NCBI GenBank assembly: GCA_003225005.1
Contig: QIAN01000077.1
Location: 1-54,452, forward strand
Direction: 5' to 3'
Source of the DNA: Acidobacteriota bacterium
GTDB taxonomy: Bacteria > Acidobacteriota > Terriglobia > Terriglobales > Acidobacteriaceae
Length of the DNA stretch: 54,452 nucleotides
In this document: positions 24,375-33,296 of the stretch, piece after piece
Layout of the letters: each line of letters starts with the position of its first letter
How positions within the stretch are numbered: the stretch's first letter is position 1
Made by a program: the position numbers and the translations under genes
Notes under the pieces: model-generated
Database searches by the model: none
What the model saw: the letters and a program-made list of their open reading frames with translations, nothing else
Told to the model about the DNA's origin: nothing

Positions 24375-25154
24375 CTACTTGCTTCTGAGCTTAGACTCAG
24401 AAGGGTTCTGTGTCACCGCCCGTTCTGTTTCCTCCCGCGCCTTCTCGTAAGATTCGCGGGGATCACGTCCGGTCACTTCCCGATACCAAGCTGGATGAAA
24501 GGTCCAGGCCCAAGGCTCGCTGACGGCTCCGCGAGTCATCGCCTGGAAAGTGCCAGGCTCTCCGATCGTGCTCAGATAGATGTGGACGAAAATCCCGCCC
24601 AGCATGACGATTGCCGACACGTCGTGCAGGACATAGCTGATCGCCACGAGGGTGCTGCCGAAGGTGCGAGCGCCGGCCCACAAGATGATGCCTGTAATGA
24701 GGAACACGACACAGCCGATAACGATTTCCCAGAATTGCAGCTTCTGCCCGGCATTGAAAAATCCGGTGTCGGGCGGCTCAAGTTTTTCTTTGCCGCTGAC
24801 GATCCCGCGCAGGTTGCGCATCCAGTTTGTGTCGGCCGGCGTCCACATCATCGGTTTCAGCCAGTTCAGCATTTGCAGGCCAAAGAAGAATACACAGAAG
24901 ATGCCAAACCACGGGTGCAAAGCTCGGGCCAGCGGGCCTCCACCAAAGATTGGGGTGAACCAGCGGAACAGCCAGGGCAGGTAAATTCCGAAGCCGGAGA
25001 AGAGTGCAAGGAAAAAGAAGAGAGCGACCATCCAATGCAGGAAGCGGGTGTAGACCGGATGCCGCCGCAGTTCGCCGACATACACGACGGTGCGGCCGAG
25101 GGACTCGAACCTGCGGCGTGCTCTTTCGTCAAAGCGTTCAATCGCCGTTGCCAT
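24375..25154 (-). CDS. fdnI: Formate dehydrogenase N, cytochrome b gamma subunit
   Basis: 259 residues, a four-helix di-haem cytochrome b556. It takes electrons from the FeS beta subunit across the membrane to reduce quinone. Histidines in or near helices fit haem ligation: LRRHPVYTRFLHWMVALFFF, ARALHPWFGIFCVFFFG, ISYVLHDVSAIVMLGGIFVHIYL (segments shortened by domain reading). The tail FHPAWYREVTGRDP is also characteristic. Last gene of the operon; its start overlaps the 3' end of the beta gene by 17 bases and has a strong ribosome site (AAGGAGGGG). An inverted repeat (CTTCTGAG...CTCAGAAG, 24382-24403) covers its last codons. Confidence 0.93.
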   Translation of the reverse strand: MATAIERFDERARRRFESLGRTVVYVGELRRHPVYTRFLHWMVALFFFLALFSGFGIYLPWLFRWFTPIFGGGPLARALHPWFGIFCVFFFGLQMLNWLKPMMWTPADTNWMRNLRGIVSGKEKLEPPDTGFFNAGQKLQFWEIVIGCVVFLITGIILWAGARTFGSTLVAISYVLHDVSAIVMLGGIFVHIYLSTIGEPGTFQAMTRGAVSEPWAWTFHPAWYREVTGRDPRESYEKAREETERAVTQNPSESKLRSK

Positions 25155-26043
25155 TCGTCCCCTCCTTGTTTGGCGGCTCGGGCTGCGGCCGACGCGGGCC
25201 CACCGTCACGTAGTGCAACAGCACTCCCAGCCCTCCAAACAGCGCGAACGCGCCCAGCACCGGCTTGAACAGCCACTTCCACACGGTGTAGCTCCACGGA
25301 ATAGTTGGATTCTTCGGCAGCCCGCCGTAGCGTTCCGGATCGGTCGCGTCATGCAGCACGTAGATCACGTGCGTGCCGCCGATCGATTCGGGATCGTAGA
25401 CGCCAGCTTTTTCCATACCAAAGTTGTCGCGCAATTGTTTGGCTCGCTCCTCCGCGATGAACTTCATGTCGTCCTTGGTGCCAAACTTCAGGCAGCCCGT
25501 TGGGCACGCCTTAATGCACGCCGGTTCCAAGCCTTCGCCAACGCGATCGGAACAGAGCGTGCACTTGTAGACTTTCTTCGTCCCGGGGTTGAGTTTCGGG
25601 ATATTAAATGGACAGCCGGAGACGCAGTACTCGCAACCGATGCAGTTCTCCTGATTGAAGTCGACGATGCCGTTCGTGTATTGCACGATGGCGCCATCGG
25701 CCGGGCAAGCCGCAAGGCAGCCGGGATCAGCGCAGTGCATGCATTGGTCTTTGCGCATTAACCACTGGACCGTTCCATCTTCGCGGGGATGTTCGTTGAA
25801 CTTGATCAGGTTCCAGAAGTTCCAGCGCGTCTCCGGCATCGTCTGGTAGGTATTGTCGAAGGTGGTCGCGCCGAAGGGCATATCGTTCCACTCCACGCAC
25901 GCCACCTCACAGGCTTTGCACCCGATACAAGTCGTGGTGTCCACTAACTTGCAGACTTGAACATCGCGCTGCACACCGGTGCCGGGGATGGGCCCGGGGT
26001 GGGCTGACATCCTCTGGATCTGTAGTGTCTTGCGGTCGCTCAT
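25138..26043 (-). CDS. fdnH: Formate dehydrogenase N, iron-sulfur beta subunit
   Basis: 301 residues with four Cys clusters for 4Fe-4S centres: CIGCKACEVAC, CMHCADPGCLAACP, CIGCEYCVSGCPF and CTLCSDRVGEGLEPACIKAC. These pass electrons from the molybdo/tungsto-pterin subunit to the membrane subunit. One C-terminal helix (LGAFALFGGLGVLLHYVTVG) anchors it to the membrane with the periplasm-facing orientation of FDH-N. It starts nine bases after the alpha subunit stop and overlaps the gamma start, so the three genes form one operon. Confidence 0.95.
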   Translation of the reverse strand: MSDRKTLQIQRMSAHPGPIPGTGVQRDVQVCKLVDTTTCIGCKACEVACVEWNDMPFGATTFDNTYQTMPETRWNFWNLIKFNEHPREDGTVQWLMRKDQCMHCADPGCLAACPADGAIVQYTNGIVDFNQENCIGCEYCVSGCPFNIPKLNPGTKKVYKCTLCSDRVGEGLEPACIKACPTGCLKFGTKDDMKFIAEERAKQLRDNFGMEKAGVYDPESIGGTHVIYVLHDATDPERYGGLPKNPTIPWSYTVWKWLFKPVLGAFALFGGLGVLLHYVTVGPRRPQPEPPNKEGTNGNGD

Positions 26044-26052
26044 CGCGATCTT

Positions 26053-29000
26053 CTATGCTTTCTCAATCTTCACCAAGAAGCCCTTGAATTCCGGAGTGAA
26101 TGCGTTCGGATCGATCACCGTTGGAGTCAGTTGATTGGCCAGAGTCTTCGCAGTCTTTCCTTCATCCTCCGCGATGCCGCGGAATCCCCAGTGAATCGGC
26201 AAACCAATCTGAAACATTTCCTTACCGTCGATTTTCATCGGACGGATGCGCCGGGTCACCATAGCCTTCGCGATGTAATGGCTGCGCGCGCTGGTCACCT
26301 TGACTCTCTCGCCCCCGTGAACGCCCATCCGATCGGCCAGTTCCGCCGGCACCTCGACAAACGGTTCAGGAACGAGCTGGACGTTCATCGGATTATTTTT
26401 CGTCCAGTAATGGTAGTGTTCGGTGAGCCTGTAGGTCGTGCAGATGACATTGAAGCCCTGATCCGCTGTGCCGTACTTGTCGAACTCGGTCTTATACTTT
26501 TTCACCACCGGATTGTTCGACTGATTGGGATGAAGTGGATTCGCAATCGGGCTTTCGATCGGTTCGTAGTGTTCGGGGAATGGCCCATCCGCCATCCCGC
26601 CGAGGGGCACAAACAATCGGCCTATGCCTTCCGGATTCATGATGAATGGACCCATGTGATCCTTGGGGGCGGAGTCGGGTTTGAAATCGGGAATATCGTT
26701 TCCCACCCACAACTGCTTGCCCTCATCCCACCATACTTGCCGTCGCGATGAATCCCACGGCTTGCCATTGAGGTCACACGACGCTCGGTTGTAAAGCACG
26801 CGGCGGTTGGCGGGCCACGACCACGCCCAATTCGGATAAATCCCGAGTCCCGATGGATCTTCCGTTCCGCGACGCTGAATCATCGCGCCGGCTTCCGTCC
26901 AGGAACCAGAGTAGATCCAGTTGCCGCAGGCAGTCGTGCCATCGTCCTTGAGCCAGGCAAAACCCGGAACCTGCTGTCCCGACTTGATCGTCTGATTCGT
27001 TTTGGGATCGGTGATATCGGCAAGCGCCTTGCCACTGACCTCCTTCGCGACCTCCGCCAGTGAGGGGGCGTACGGGTTGGTGTACGCGAACGTCGCATTC
27101 AGAACCGGATCGGCGAACTTGCCGCCCTCTTTCTGATAGAGCTCGCGCACTTTCAGGTAGATCATTGCCAGGATGTCCTGATCGAGACGTGCCTCGCCCG
27201 GAGGCGGCAGCGCAATCTGCTTCCACTGCAGCCAGCGCGCCGAGTTGGTGAACGAGCCATCTTTTTCGGCGAATCCCGCGCCCGGCAGCCGGTACACGGT
27301 GGTGTTGATCTTTTTCTGATCGTCGGCGGAGATGCCCGGCGCACGCCAGAACTCGCTGGTTTCGTCGGGATAAATCTCGCAGACCACGAGCCAGTCCGCC
27401 TTCTTCAGCGCCTCAATGTTCTTAGTGGAATCGGGACCGATCATTACGCCGTTCATGCCAAAGGCAAACAGACCTTTTATTTTGCCTTCATACATGTCGT
27501 TCCAGATGTTTACCCACGAATAGTTGCGATCGATCTTGGGCAGGTAATGGAATGCCCAGTCGTTGTCCTTTGTAGCAGCCGGGCCGTACAGGGCCTTCAA
27601 CAGAGACACCGTAAACTTCGGCGTGTTCGACCAATAATTGAATGAGTTCCAGGGATCGGGCTTGGAGGATATTGGCGTGATCCGCTTGAGGTAAGTAGCG
27701 AGATCTACGTCGTTCGGGTTGGGCATCTTCAAATATCCGGGCAGAGTGTCAAACACGCCTGCCATGTCGGTTGCGCCCTGGATATTTGAGTGCCCACGCA
27801 GCGCATTTACGCCGCCTCCTGCGCGTCCTACGTTTCCCATCAGCATCTGCAACATCGCAGCGGTACGGATAATCTGCGTACCAAAGCTATGCTGGGTCCA
27901 GCCCACCGCATAGATGATGGTCGACACCTTCTTCATGTCCCCATCTTTGCGGATCGAGGTGTAAAGGTCGGCTGCTTTGAGGAACTGATCTTGCGGAATT
28001 CCAGTAATGCGCTCGACCATCTCCGGGGTGTAACGCTCATATTGCTTCTTGAGAAGTTGGAAGACGCACCGCGGATGTTGCAGGGAAAGATCGAAGGCGA
28101 CCTTCGACGGCAACAAGGGCACAGGCGAGGCGCCAGCTTTTGCTCCCGCTGGACTCGCACCCTGATGGCCCTGGCCCGTGTCGCTACCCTGCACGTGCGT
28201 TGCTCGCGCATTCTGTCCCGAAGGCGTCGGCAAAACCGCCTTTCCCGACAGGTCCCCACCTTCTTCGTAGTTCCACGAAGATTTGTCATACATCTTCGTC
28301 TCAGGATCAAAGCCTGAGTACAATCCGTCATCAGGAAGCTTGAATCCCTCCTTAATGATGAACCCAGCATTGGTGTAATTGACAAGGTAGTCGCGGGCGA
28401 TGCGGTTGTTGTCGAGCGCGTAGTTGATCACCCCGCCGAGAAAGGCGATGTCGGCGCCGGCACGAATCTGAAGGTACAGGTCTGCGGTCGCGGCCGTCCG
28501 CGTGAGGCGAGGATCGACTACGATCGTCTTCGCATTGCGCTGAATCTTGGCTTCGATGGCCCACTTGAAGCCGCAAGGATGGTTCTCGGCTGGATTCCCG
28601 CCCATGATCAACATCATGTCAGTGTTCTTGATGTCGATCCAGCCATTGGTCATCGCCCCGCGTCCGAATGTTGGCCCCAAACTGGAGACCGTGGGGCCGT
28701 GTCAAACCCGAGCCTGGTTTTCCAGGTAGCAGACCCCCAGGCTGCGCATGCTCTTGACGACCAAATAATTGAATTCGTTCGTGTCGGTGCAACCGCCCGT
28801 CCAGGCAATGCCTTCGCAGCGGTTCACGGTTCTTCCCTGGCTGTCCTTTTCAAGGAACGTATCGTCGCGTGTCTTCTTGACCCTCTGCGCGATCTCGGCA
28901 TTAGCCTGATCCCAGGAAATATCTTCCCAGTCGGTGGCTCCCGGACGACGCACCTGCGGCTTCAGCAAACGCCGATCATTCAGGATGTCTTGTTCAAGCG

Positions 29001-29283
29001 ACGACCCCTTGGGACACAACGTTCCGCGATTGATAGGGTGGTCGGGATCGCCCTCCACGTGCACGACCTGCGGGATCGCATTCTTTGCCTTGTCGCCCAG
29101 CGTATAGATAATCACACCGCAACTCACCGAACAGTATGGACAGGTGCTGCGCGTCTCGGTTGCTCGCGAGATCTTTAAGCCTTGAGTCTGGGCGTAAACA
29201 GGGGTGAGATCAAAACCTAGAGCGGAAAAACCTACTCCTCCGACGAGCGTGCCCTTGAGGAAGGTTCTGCGGGAGAGTTCCAT
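26053..29283 (-). CDS. fdnG: Formate dehydrogenase N, catalytic alpha subunit, selenocysteine-containing
   Basis: 1076 residues with Sec at TGA 28702-28704. Formate is oxidised to CO2 at a bis-pterin Mo/W centre on the periplasmic side. Residues 4-11 (SRRTFLKG) are a Tat signal; CPYCSVSC (48-55) and CPKG hold a 4Fe-4S cluster. The Sec context is NQARV-Sec-HGPTV at residue 194, equal to Sec196 of E. coli FdnG. Downstream families motifs include GPTFGRGAMTNGWIDI and MGGNPAENHP. ATG 29283 has GGAGG six bases upstream; the ATG two codons earlier overlaps that site. A low-complexity insertion of about 50 residues interrupts the protein (28095-28246). Without the Sec codon this region would appear as two unrelated ORFs. 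fdhE is divergent upstream. Confidence 0.96.
28095..28246 (-). other. Low-complexity in-frame insertion within fdnG
   Basis: Between MYDKSSWNYEEGGDL and LQHPRCVFQLLKK the protein has about 50 extra residues rich in Gly, Ala, Gln and Pro (VQGSDTGQGHQGASPAGAKA). The E. coli protein passes directly from the equivalent of the first segment to KHPRCV with a short link. The insertion keeps the frame and looks like a translated repeat or linker rather than a domain. Confidence 0.6.
28673..28698 (-). promoter_or_regulatory. SECIS hairpin of formate dehydrogenase alpha gene
   Basis: GGCCCC (28698-28693) pairs with GGGGCC (28678-28673), starting three bases after the TGA. The inner part ACGG-TCT-CCAGT can form a smaller helix whose top contains GGTCT, as in the well-studied E. 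coli formate dehydrogenase element. It would bind SelB and direct Sec insertion. Confidence 0.75.
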
Positions 29284-29508
29284 GCACATCCTCCGACTAC
29301 TTTGCTTTCAGGCCGAAGGTATCAACTCAGTCAGCGATGAAGCTGTGTACTTTCCGGGTTGAGGTTCAATTCGTGGTCGTGATTGCCCCGGCTCACCTAA
29401 CCATACTTTTCCGCGAACTATATTCCCATTGCTGGCGATGGTCAATACTGGGTGAGATGTATGCCCTGGCGGTTGCGCAGCGTCCCGGCTGGCACTGATA
29501 ATCGGGTG

Positions 29509-30294
29509 ATGGCTGGAACTTCATGGCGCAAACGCATAGGCCGGGCGGAAGCGCTGACGGTGCAGTATCCCTTTGCAGCCGAGCTTCTCGGCTTTTATGT
29601 GCGCCTGGCGGGGTGTCAGGAAAGCCTCTCTCTGGGCCTGGATCGCGCCCCGGCGGGCGGATTTTCGGATCCGTTGGAGGCGGATCTGCTCCTGGATGGC
29701 TCCGAACCGTTTCTTTTGATGGCGGAAAAGTACGGCCCCTCCCGCCTGGCCGATGTTGCCCGTCGGTTGCTGTCAACTGAGATGCAAAGTGGGTGGTCTG
29801 ATTTGTTGGATGCCACTTGGTCGGCGACGGAACACATGCCGTCCGAGCCGCAGGACTTCCTGGCACGGGCGTTCTTGCAGCCCCTTGCTGAAAGGGTCCG
29901 TTTACAACAGCCCGCGCCTCGAGGTGGCACAGATAACCGGCTTTGTCCCTTTTGTCAGCGAAAGCCCGGCGCCGGTGTTCTGCGTCCACTGGGAGACGGA
30001 GCACTCCGGTCGCTGTTGTGCTCTTTCTGTTTTGCCGAATGGGACTTCCGCCGCATCGCATGTCCAAACTGCGGCGAAGAAAATAACAAGAAGCTCCCGG
30101 TATACACCGCGAGCGAGTTTCCTCATGTTCGGGTGGAGTGCTGCGATTCCTGCAAGACGTACATCAAGAGCGTAGATCTTAGCAAGAGCGGCCACGCAGA
30201 CCCAGTGGTCGACGAAATCGCTTCCGCTCCTCTTGATCTTTGGGCTCATGAGCGCGCTTACGCCAAGCTACATCTCAACCTGTTGGGTCTATGA
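29509..30294 (+). CDS. fdhE: Formate dehydrogenase accessory protein FdhE
   Basis: About 261 residues from ATG 29509 (GTG 29452 is an in-frame alternative). The zinc/iron-binding Cys pairs typical of FdhE are present: CPFCQRKPGAGVL, CSFCFAEW, CPNCGEENN and CCDSCKTYIKSVDLSK, followed by DLWAHERAYAKLHLNLLG. FdhE is a cytoplasmic protein needed for activity of Tat-exported formate dehydrogenases. It is divergent from the fdn operon, with 225 bases between the two starts that must hold both promoters; no clear promoter or FNR-type site was recognised there. Confidence 0.93.
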   Translation: MAGTSWRKRIGRAEALTVQYPFAAELLGFYVRLAGCQESLSLGLDRAPAGGFSDPLEADLLLDGSEPFLLMAEKYGPSRLADVARRLLSTEMQSGWSDLLDATWSATEHMPSEPQDFLARAFLQPLAERVRLQQPAPRGGTDNRLCPFCQRKPGAGVLRPLGDGALRSLLCSFCFAEWDFRRIACPNCGEENNKKLPVYTASEFPHVRVECCDSCKTYIKSVDLSKSGHADPVVDEIASAPLDLWAHERAYAKLHLNLLGL

Positions 30295-30373
30295 AAGACG
30301 GCAGGATTCTTGGCCACATAGCGGAACTCCGAAACATGTGCAAGGGAAGTTCCTGAAAGATAAAGTAGGGAAG

Positions 30374-30670
30374 CTACCGAAATCTTGTTGCGGGGGGTGG
30401 GTTTGAAGAACTCCGGCCTATTGATAACACGCATCTTATTGATCTACATATCGCTACAACAGCGAGAAACAGAGCACTCGCCAGCACGTCTACACCATCC
30501 ATATCGGGCAGGAGCATGTCGAGAAGGATTAAGGTCGGGTTACAACTCTCAGCAGCAAAAAGCCCAGTTTTACCGTCGCAGGCTCGATAACTCAAGCCCA
30601 GCAGTACTCGGGAATATGCTTGCGCAATAAACTTACCGTCATCAACAATCAGAATCACATCGCTGCTCAT
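30374..30670 (-). pseudogene. Truncated response-regulator receiver domain
   Basis: From ATG 30670 the frame reads MSSDVILIVDDGKFIAQAYS with the acidic pair of a CheY-like receiver, then LILLDMLLPDMDGVDVLA with the phospho-acceptor Asp and the following DMDG. After about 75 residues the homology ends and a short unrelated tail follows, so helices 4-5 and the conserved Lys are missing. No output domain. It is most likely a deletion remnant. Confidence 0.7.
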
Positions 30671-30931
30671 AAAGGAAACCCGGTGGCTCGAAGCCCAAAC
30701 ATCCATCCGGTTCTGGAATGTCGAGGACTTCATAGCCCTCTGGGAATCCCAGAAGCAGCGGAGGGGGAAAGAGCGCGCAAAAAATGAAGAACTATATGGG
30801 CATAGGAAGGGATATTGGCGTCGGCGGGGGGGAACTGCGCTCGGAGTGGCGCTACATAACATTCCTGTCATTCTCGATAGGTGTACGTTAAAGGTATCGC
30901 ATGAGACCCCGCGAGCGGCTTCCTTCTGACG

Positions 30932-31001
30932 GTTTTATCGAAAGCGCGCCAGAGCATCCTGCCCACGCGCACTCGTTCTCAAAGCGTGCTTCCGATAAAA
31001 C
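30932..31001. repeat. Imperfect inverted repeat upstream of ggt
   Basis: Arms 30932-30949 (GTTTTATCGAAAGCGCGC) and 30984-31001 are complementary at 16 of 18 positions, with 34 bases between. The repeat ends 68 bases before the ggt start. It could form a leader hairpin, be an operator pair, or be the ends of a tiny element. Confidence 0.7.
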
Positions 31002-31069
31002 ACTAGCGTTACTCAGGATCTCGCGATCATCATCAAAGGCTGATATATTTCCACAGAAACGCCAAACAT

Positions 31070-32818
31070 ATGAAGAAGACGCTAGTTATCCTAATCACGA
31101 CCTTTGCGGTTCTTTCCGTTGCTGTCGAAGCCCAGAGCACATCTGCTCCGCACGGCGGCAATCCGCCTCTGGTCTCCGGACGTTCCGTTATCACCACGAA
31201 GTACGGGATCGTCGCGGCGACGCAGCCAATGGCGGCGATGTCGGGCATACAAATTCTAGAGCGCGGCGGAAACGCAATCGATGCCGCCATCGCCACCAAC
31301 GCGGTGCTCGGTCTCATGGAACCGGCCAATAACGGGATTGGTGGTGACCTGTTCGCGATCGTCTATGAAGCAAAAACGGGAAAGCTCTACGGTCTGAACG
31401 CTAGCGGGTGGGCGCCTAAGGCGGAAACGCTGGAACTGCTAGCCGCGAAGGGCATCACGAAAATGCCGCCGAGCAGCGTATGGACCGCAACCGTGCCTGG
31501 TGCGGTAGCTGGCTGGGTGGCGATGAAAGAGCGGTTCGGCACAAAGTCATTTTCGGAGTTGCTGGCGCCGGCCATTTACTACGCAGAAAACGGCGTCCCC
31601 ATTAATGAGGTCACGGCCGAAGATTGGCGTAAGTTTGAAAAAGCCTTGGCCGAACATCCTTATCCCAAAGCAACATTTCTGGTCAATGGCGAGCGAGCCC
31701 CGGGGTTCGGAGAAATCTGGAAGAACCCAGATCTAGCCAAGAGTTTGCGCCGAATCGCAGAGAACGGACATGACGGGTTTTACAAGGGCGCGACGGCGCT
31801 CGCGATCGTGGAGACGGTTAAGGAATTTGGCGGGGTGATGGCGCTTGACGATTTGGCCGATTTTCGGCCTGAATGGGTCGAGCCGATTTCGACCACCTAT
31901 CGCGGCTGGGTGGTGTATGAGATTCCGCCGAACACGCAAGGAATCGCCGCTCTCATGATGCTGAATCTCATGGAGCAGTTCCCGATGCATGAGTATGGTT
32001 TTCACTCGTCCAAGTCACTGCATACCATGATCGAAGCAAAGAAGCTTGCCTATGCGGATGTGTTGAAGTACGTTGGCGATCCGAACTTCTCGAAAATTCC
32101 AGTCCAGCAGTTACTCAGCAAGGAGCGAGCGGCAAAGCGCGCAAAGCTGATCGGACCACGTGCGAATTGCAGCGTGCAGGCCGACGCAGTGGCGGGTCTC
32201 AGTGACGCAGGCGGAAGTGACACGATATATATGACAACGATCGACAAAGAAGGGAATATTGTTTCTCTGATTCAGTCGAATTATTCAGCGTTTGGTTCTC
32301 GGATCGTGCCGAAGGGGACCGGCTTTGTGCTCCAGAACCGTGGTGCGTTGTTTACCTTGGAGCCGAACCAGCCAAATAGTCTCGCCGGGCATAAGCGTCC
32401 GTTGCACACCATCATTCCGGCATTCATGAAGAAAGGTGACGCTAAGATCGGTTTTGGCATTATGGGAGGATGGAATCAGGCTCAGGCGCATGCGCAATTC
32501 GTCGCTGATGTCGTTGACTACGGTATGACCATTCAGCAGGCGCTTGAGGCAGGTCGAATCACGAAACTAAATTTTACCGGGTGTGATGTTTTCGTAGAAG
32601 AGTCCGTGCCGGAGTCAGTGCGCAATGAGCTTTTGTCTTTGGGACACCAACTCAGCGTCTATCCCCGGCGAGGAATGGGCCCATTTGGTCTTGGGCAGGC
32701 GGTAATGGACAGTAACACCGGCGCGCATTACGGCGCGAGTGATCCTCGCGCAGATGGCGAAGCGATTCCACAACCGGGCCCCGTTTTCGACCAGATGAGC
32801 ATTCCCGCCGAAAAATAG
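31070..32818 (+). CDS. ggt: Gamma-glutamyltransferase (exported)
   Basis: 582 residues with a signal peptide (MKKTLVILITTFAVLSVAVEAQ). It cleaves or transfers the gamma-glutamyl group of glutathione and related compounds in the periplasm. The proenzyme self-cleaves before a Thr that becomes the nucleophile; here this is Thr in GGSDTIYMTTIDKEGN (about residue 388). Other family segments: ERGGNAIDAAIATNAVLGL, NNGIGGDLFAIVY, VYEIPPNTQGIAALMMLN, and the substrate-loop region NYSAFGSRIVPKGTGFVLQN. Near the end, GGWNQAQAHAQFVADVVDYG and MDSNTGAHYGASDPRADG. Length is normal. It appears monocistronic. Confidence 0.94.
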   Translation: MKKTLVILITTFAVLSVAVEAQSTSAPHGGNPPLVSGRSVITTKYGIVAATQPMAAMSGIQILERGGNAIDAAIATNAVLGLMEPANNGIGGDLFAIVYEAKTGKLYGLNASGWAPKAETLELLAAKGITKMPPSSVWTATVPGAVAGWVAMKERFGTKSFSELLAPAIYYAENGVPINEVTAEDWRKFEKALAEHPYPKATFLVNGERAPGFGEIWKNPDLAKSLRRIAENGHDGFYKGATALAIVETVKEFGGVMALDDLADFRPEWVEPISTTYRGWVVYEIPPNTQGIAALMMLNLMEQFPMHEYGFHSSKSLHTMIEAKKLAYADVLKYVGDPNFSKIPVQQLLSKERAAKRAKLIGPRANCSVQADAVAGLSDAGGSDTIYMTTIDKEGNIVSLIQSNYSAFGSRIVPKGTGFVLQNRGALFTLEPNQPNSLAGHKRPLHTIIPAFMKKGDAKIGFGIMGGWNQAQAHAQFVADVVDYGMTIQQALEAGRITKLNFTGCDVFVEESVPESVRNELLSLGHQLSVYPRRGMGPFGLGQAVMDSNTGAHYGASDPRADGEAIPQPGPVFDQMSIPAEK

Positions 32819-33296
32819 GCCCATCCTCATCGGCATTGATGTCGAACAAACCACCATCGTCACCCGAAGCCACAGTCAGAGGTTAGTTCGTGTATTGTCG
32901 GCAACCCTTACCTTGGATTATTTCAGGCCTGTCCGTGACACGCCCAGAATCGTCAGCAAGCCTGTTCCAGGTCGGGCAAACGTGGGCGGATTTGTTGCCG
33001 CTGCGCTTGTTTCGCGAACTTGGCTTCTGCTCCACGACCGGTGGCCTCCGTGGCACCGATCAATGAACACCGTAGCGCCGCGACCGTAAGGTCAGAGTTC
33101 TCCCGTCAATTAGCCGTCAGCGCCTGGGTAAGCGCATATCCTCACTTTTATGTAGAATGCCGCTCGATGCCATTGCCCGGACGAGAGTGCCGCCCAGGAT
33201 GGCGAGGGCGGAGATCTTTTGAGGAGATGGTTGGTATCTGAGAGGTTCGGGCCGCTGGTTTGTTCGGACTCTGCGGTCCGCGGAGCTGATACTGTT
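32819..33296. other. Intergenic, nothing recognised except a hairpin before the next gene
   Basis: About 480 bases without a convincing gene on either strand. Just before the next start, CTCTGCG (33269-33275) and CGCGGAG (33279-33285) can form a 7-bp stem with a 3-base loop (one G-T pair) that includes the GGAG ribosome site. This could influence translation, but there is no comparative support. Confidence 0.5.

Larger units (their letters stand above)
30295..31069. other. Gene-poor stretch with a receiver remnant and an inverted repeat
   Basis: About 775 bases between fdhE and ggt. It holds only a truncated response-regulator receiver (30374-30670) and a long imperfect inverted repeat (30932-31001). 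No further intact gene was seen. Confidence 0.7.

Noticed and set aside
24382-24403. Inverted repeat CTTCTGAG...CTCAGAAG as terminator of the formate dehydrogenase operon
   Set aside because: It lies inside the last codons of the gamma gene and no T tract follows on the minus strand.
24354-25268. 304-codon plus-strand frame over the formate dehydrogenase gamma and beta genes
   Set aside because: The minus-strand subunits are unmistakable and the plus frame has no recognisable sequence.
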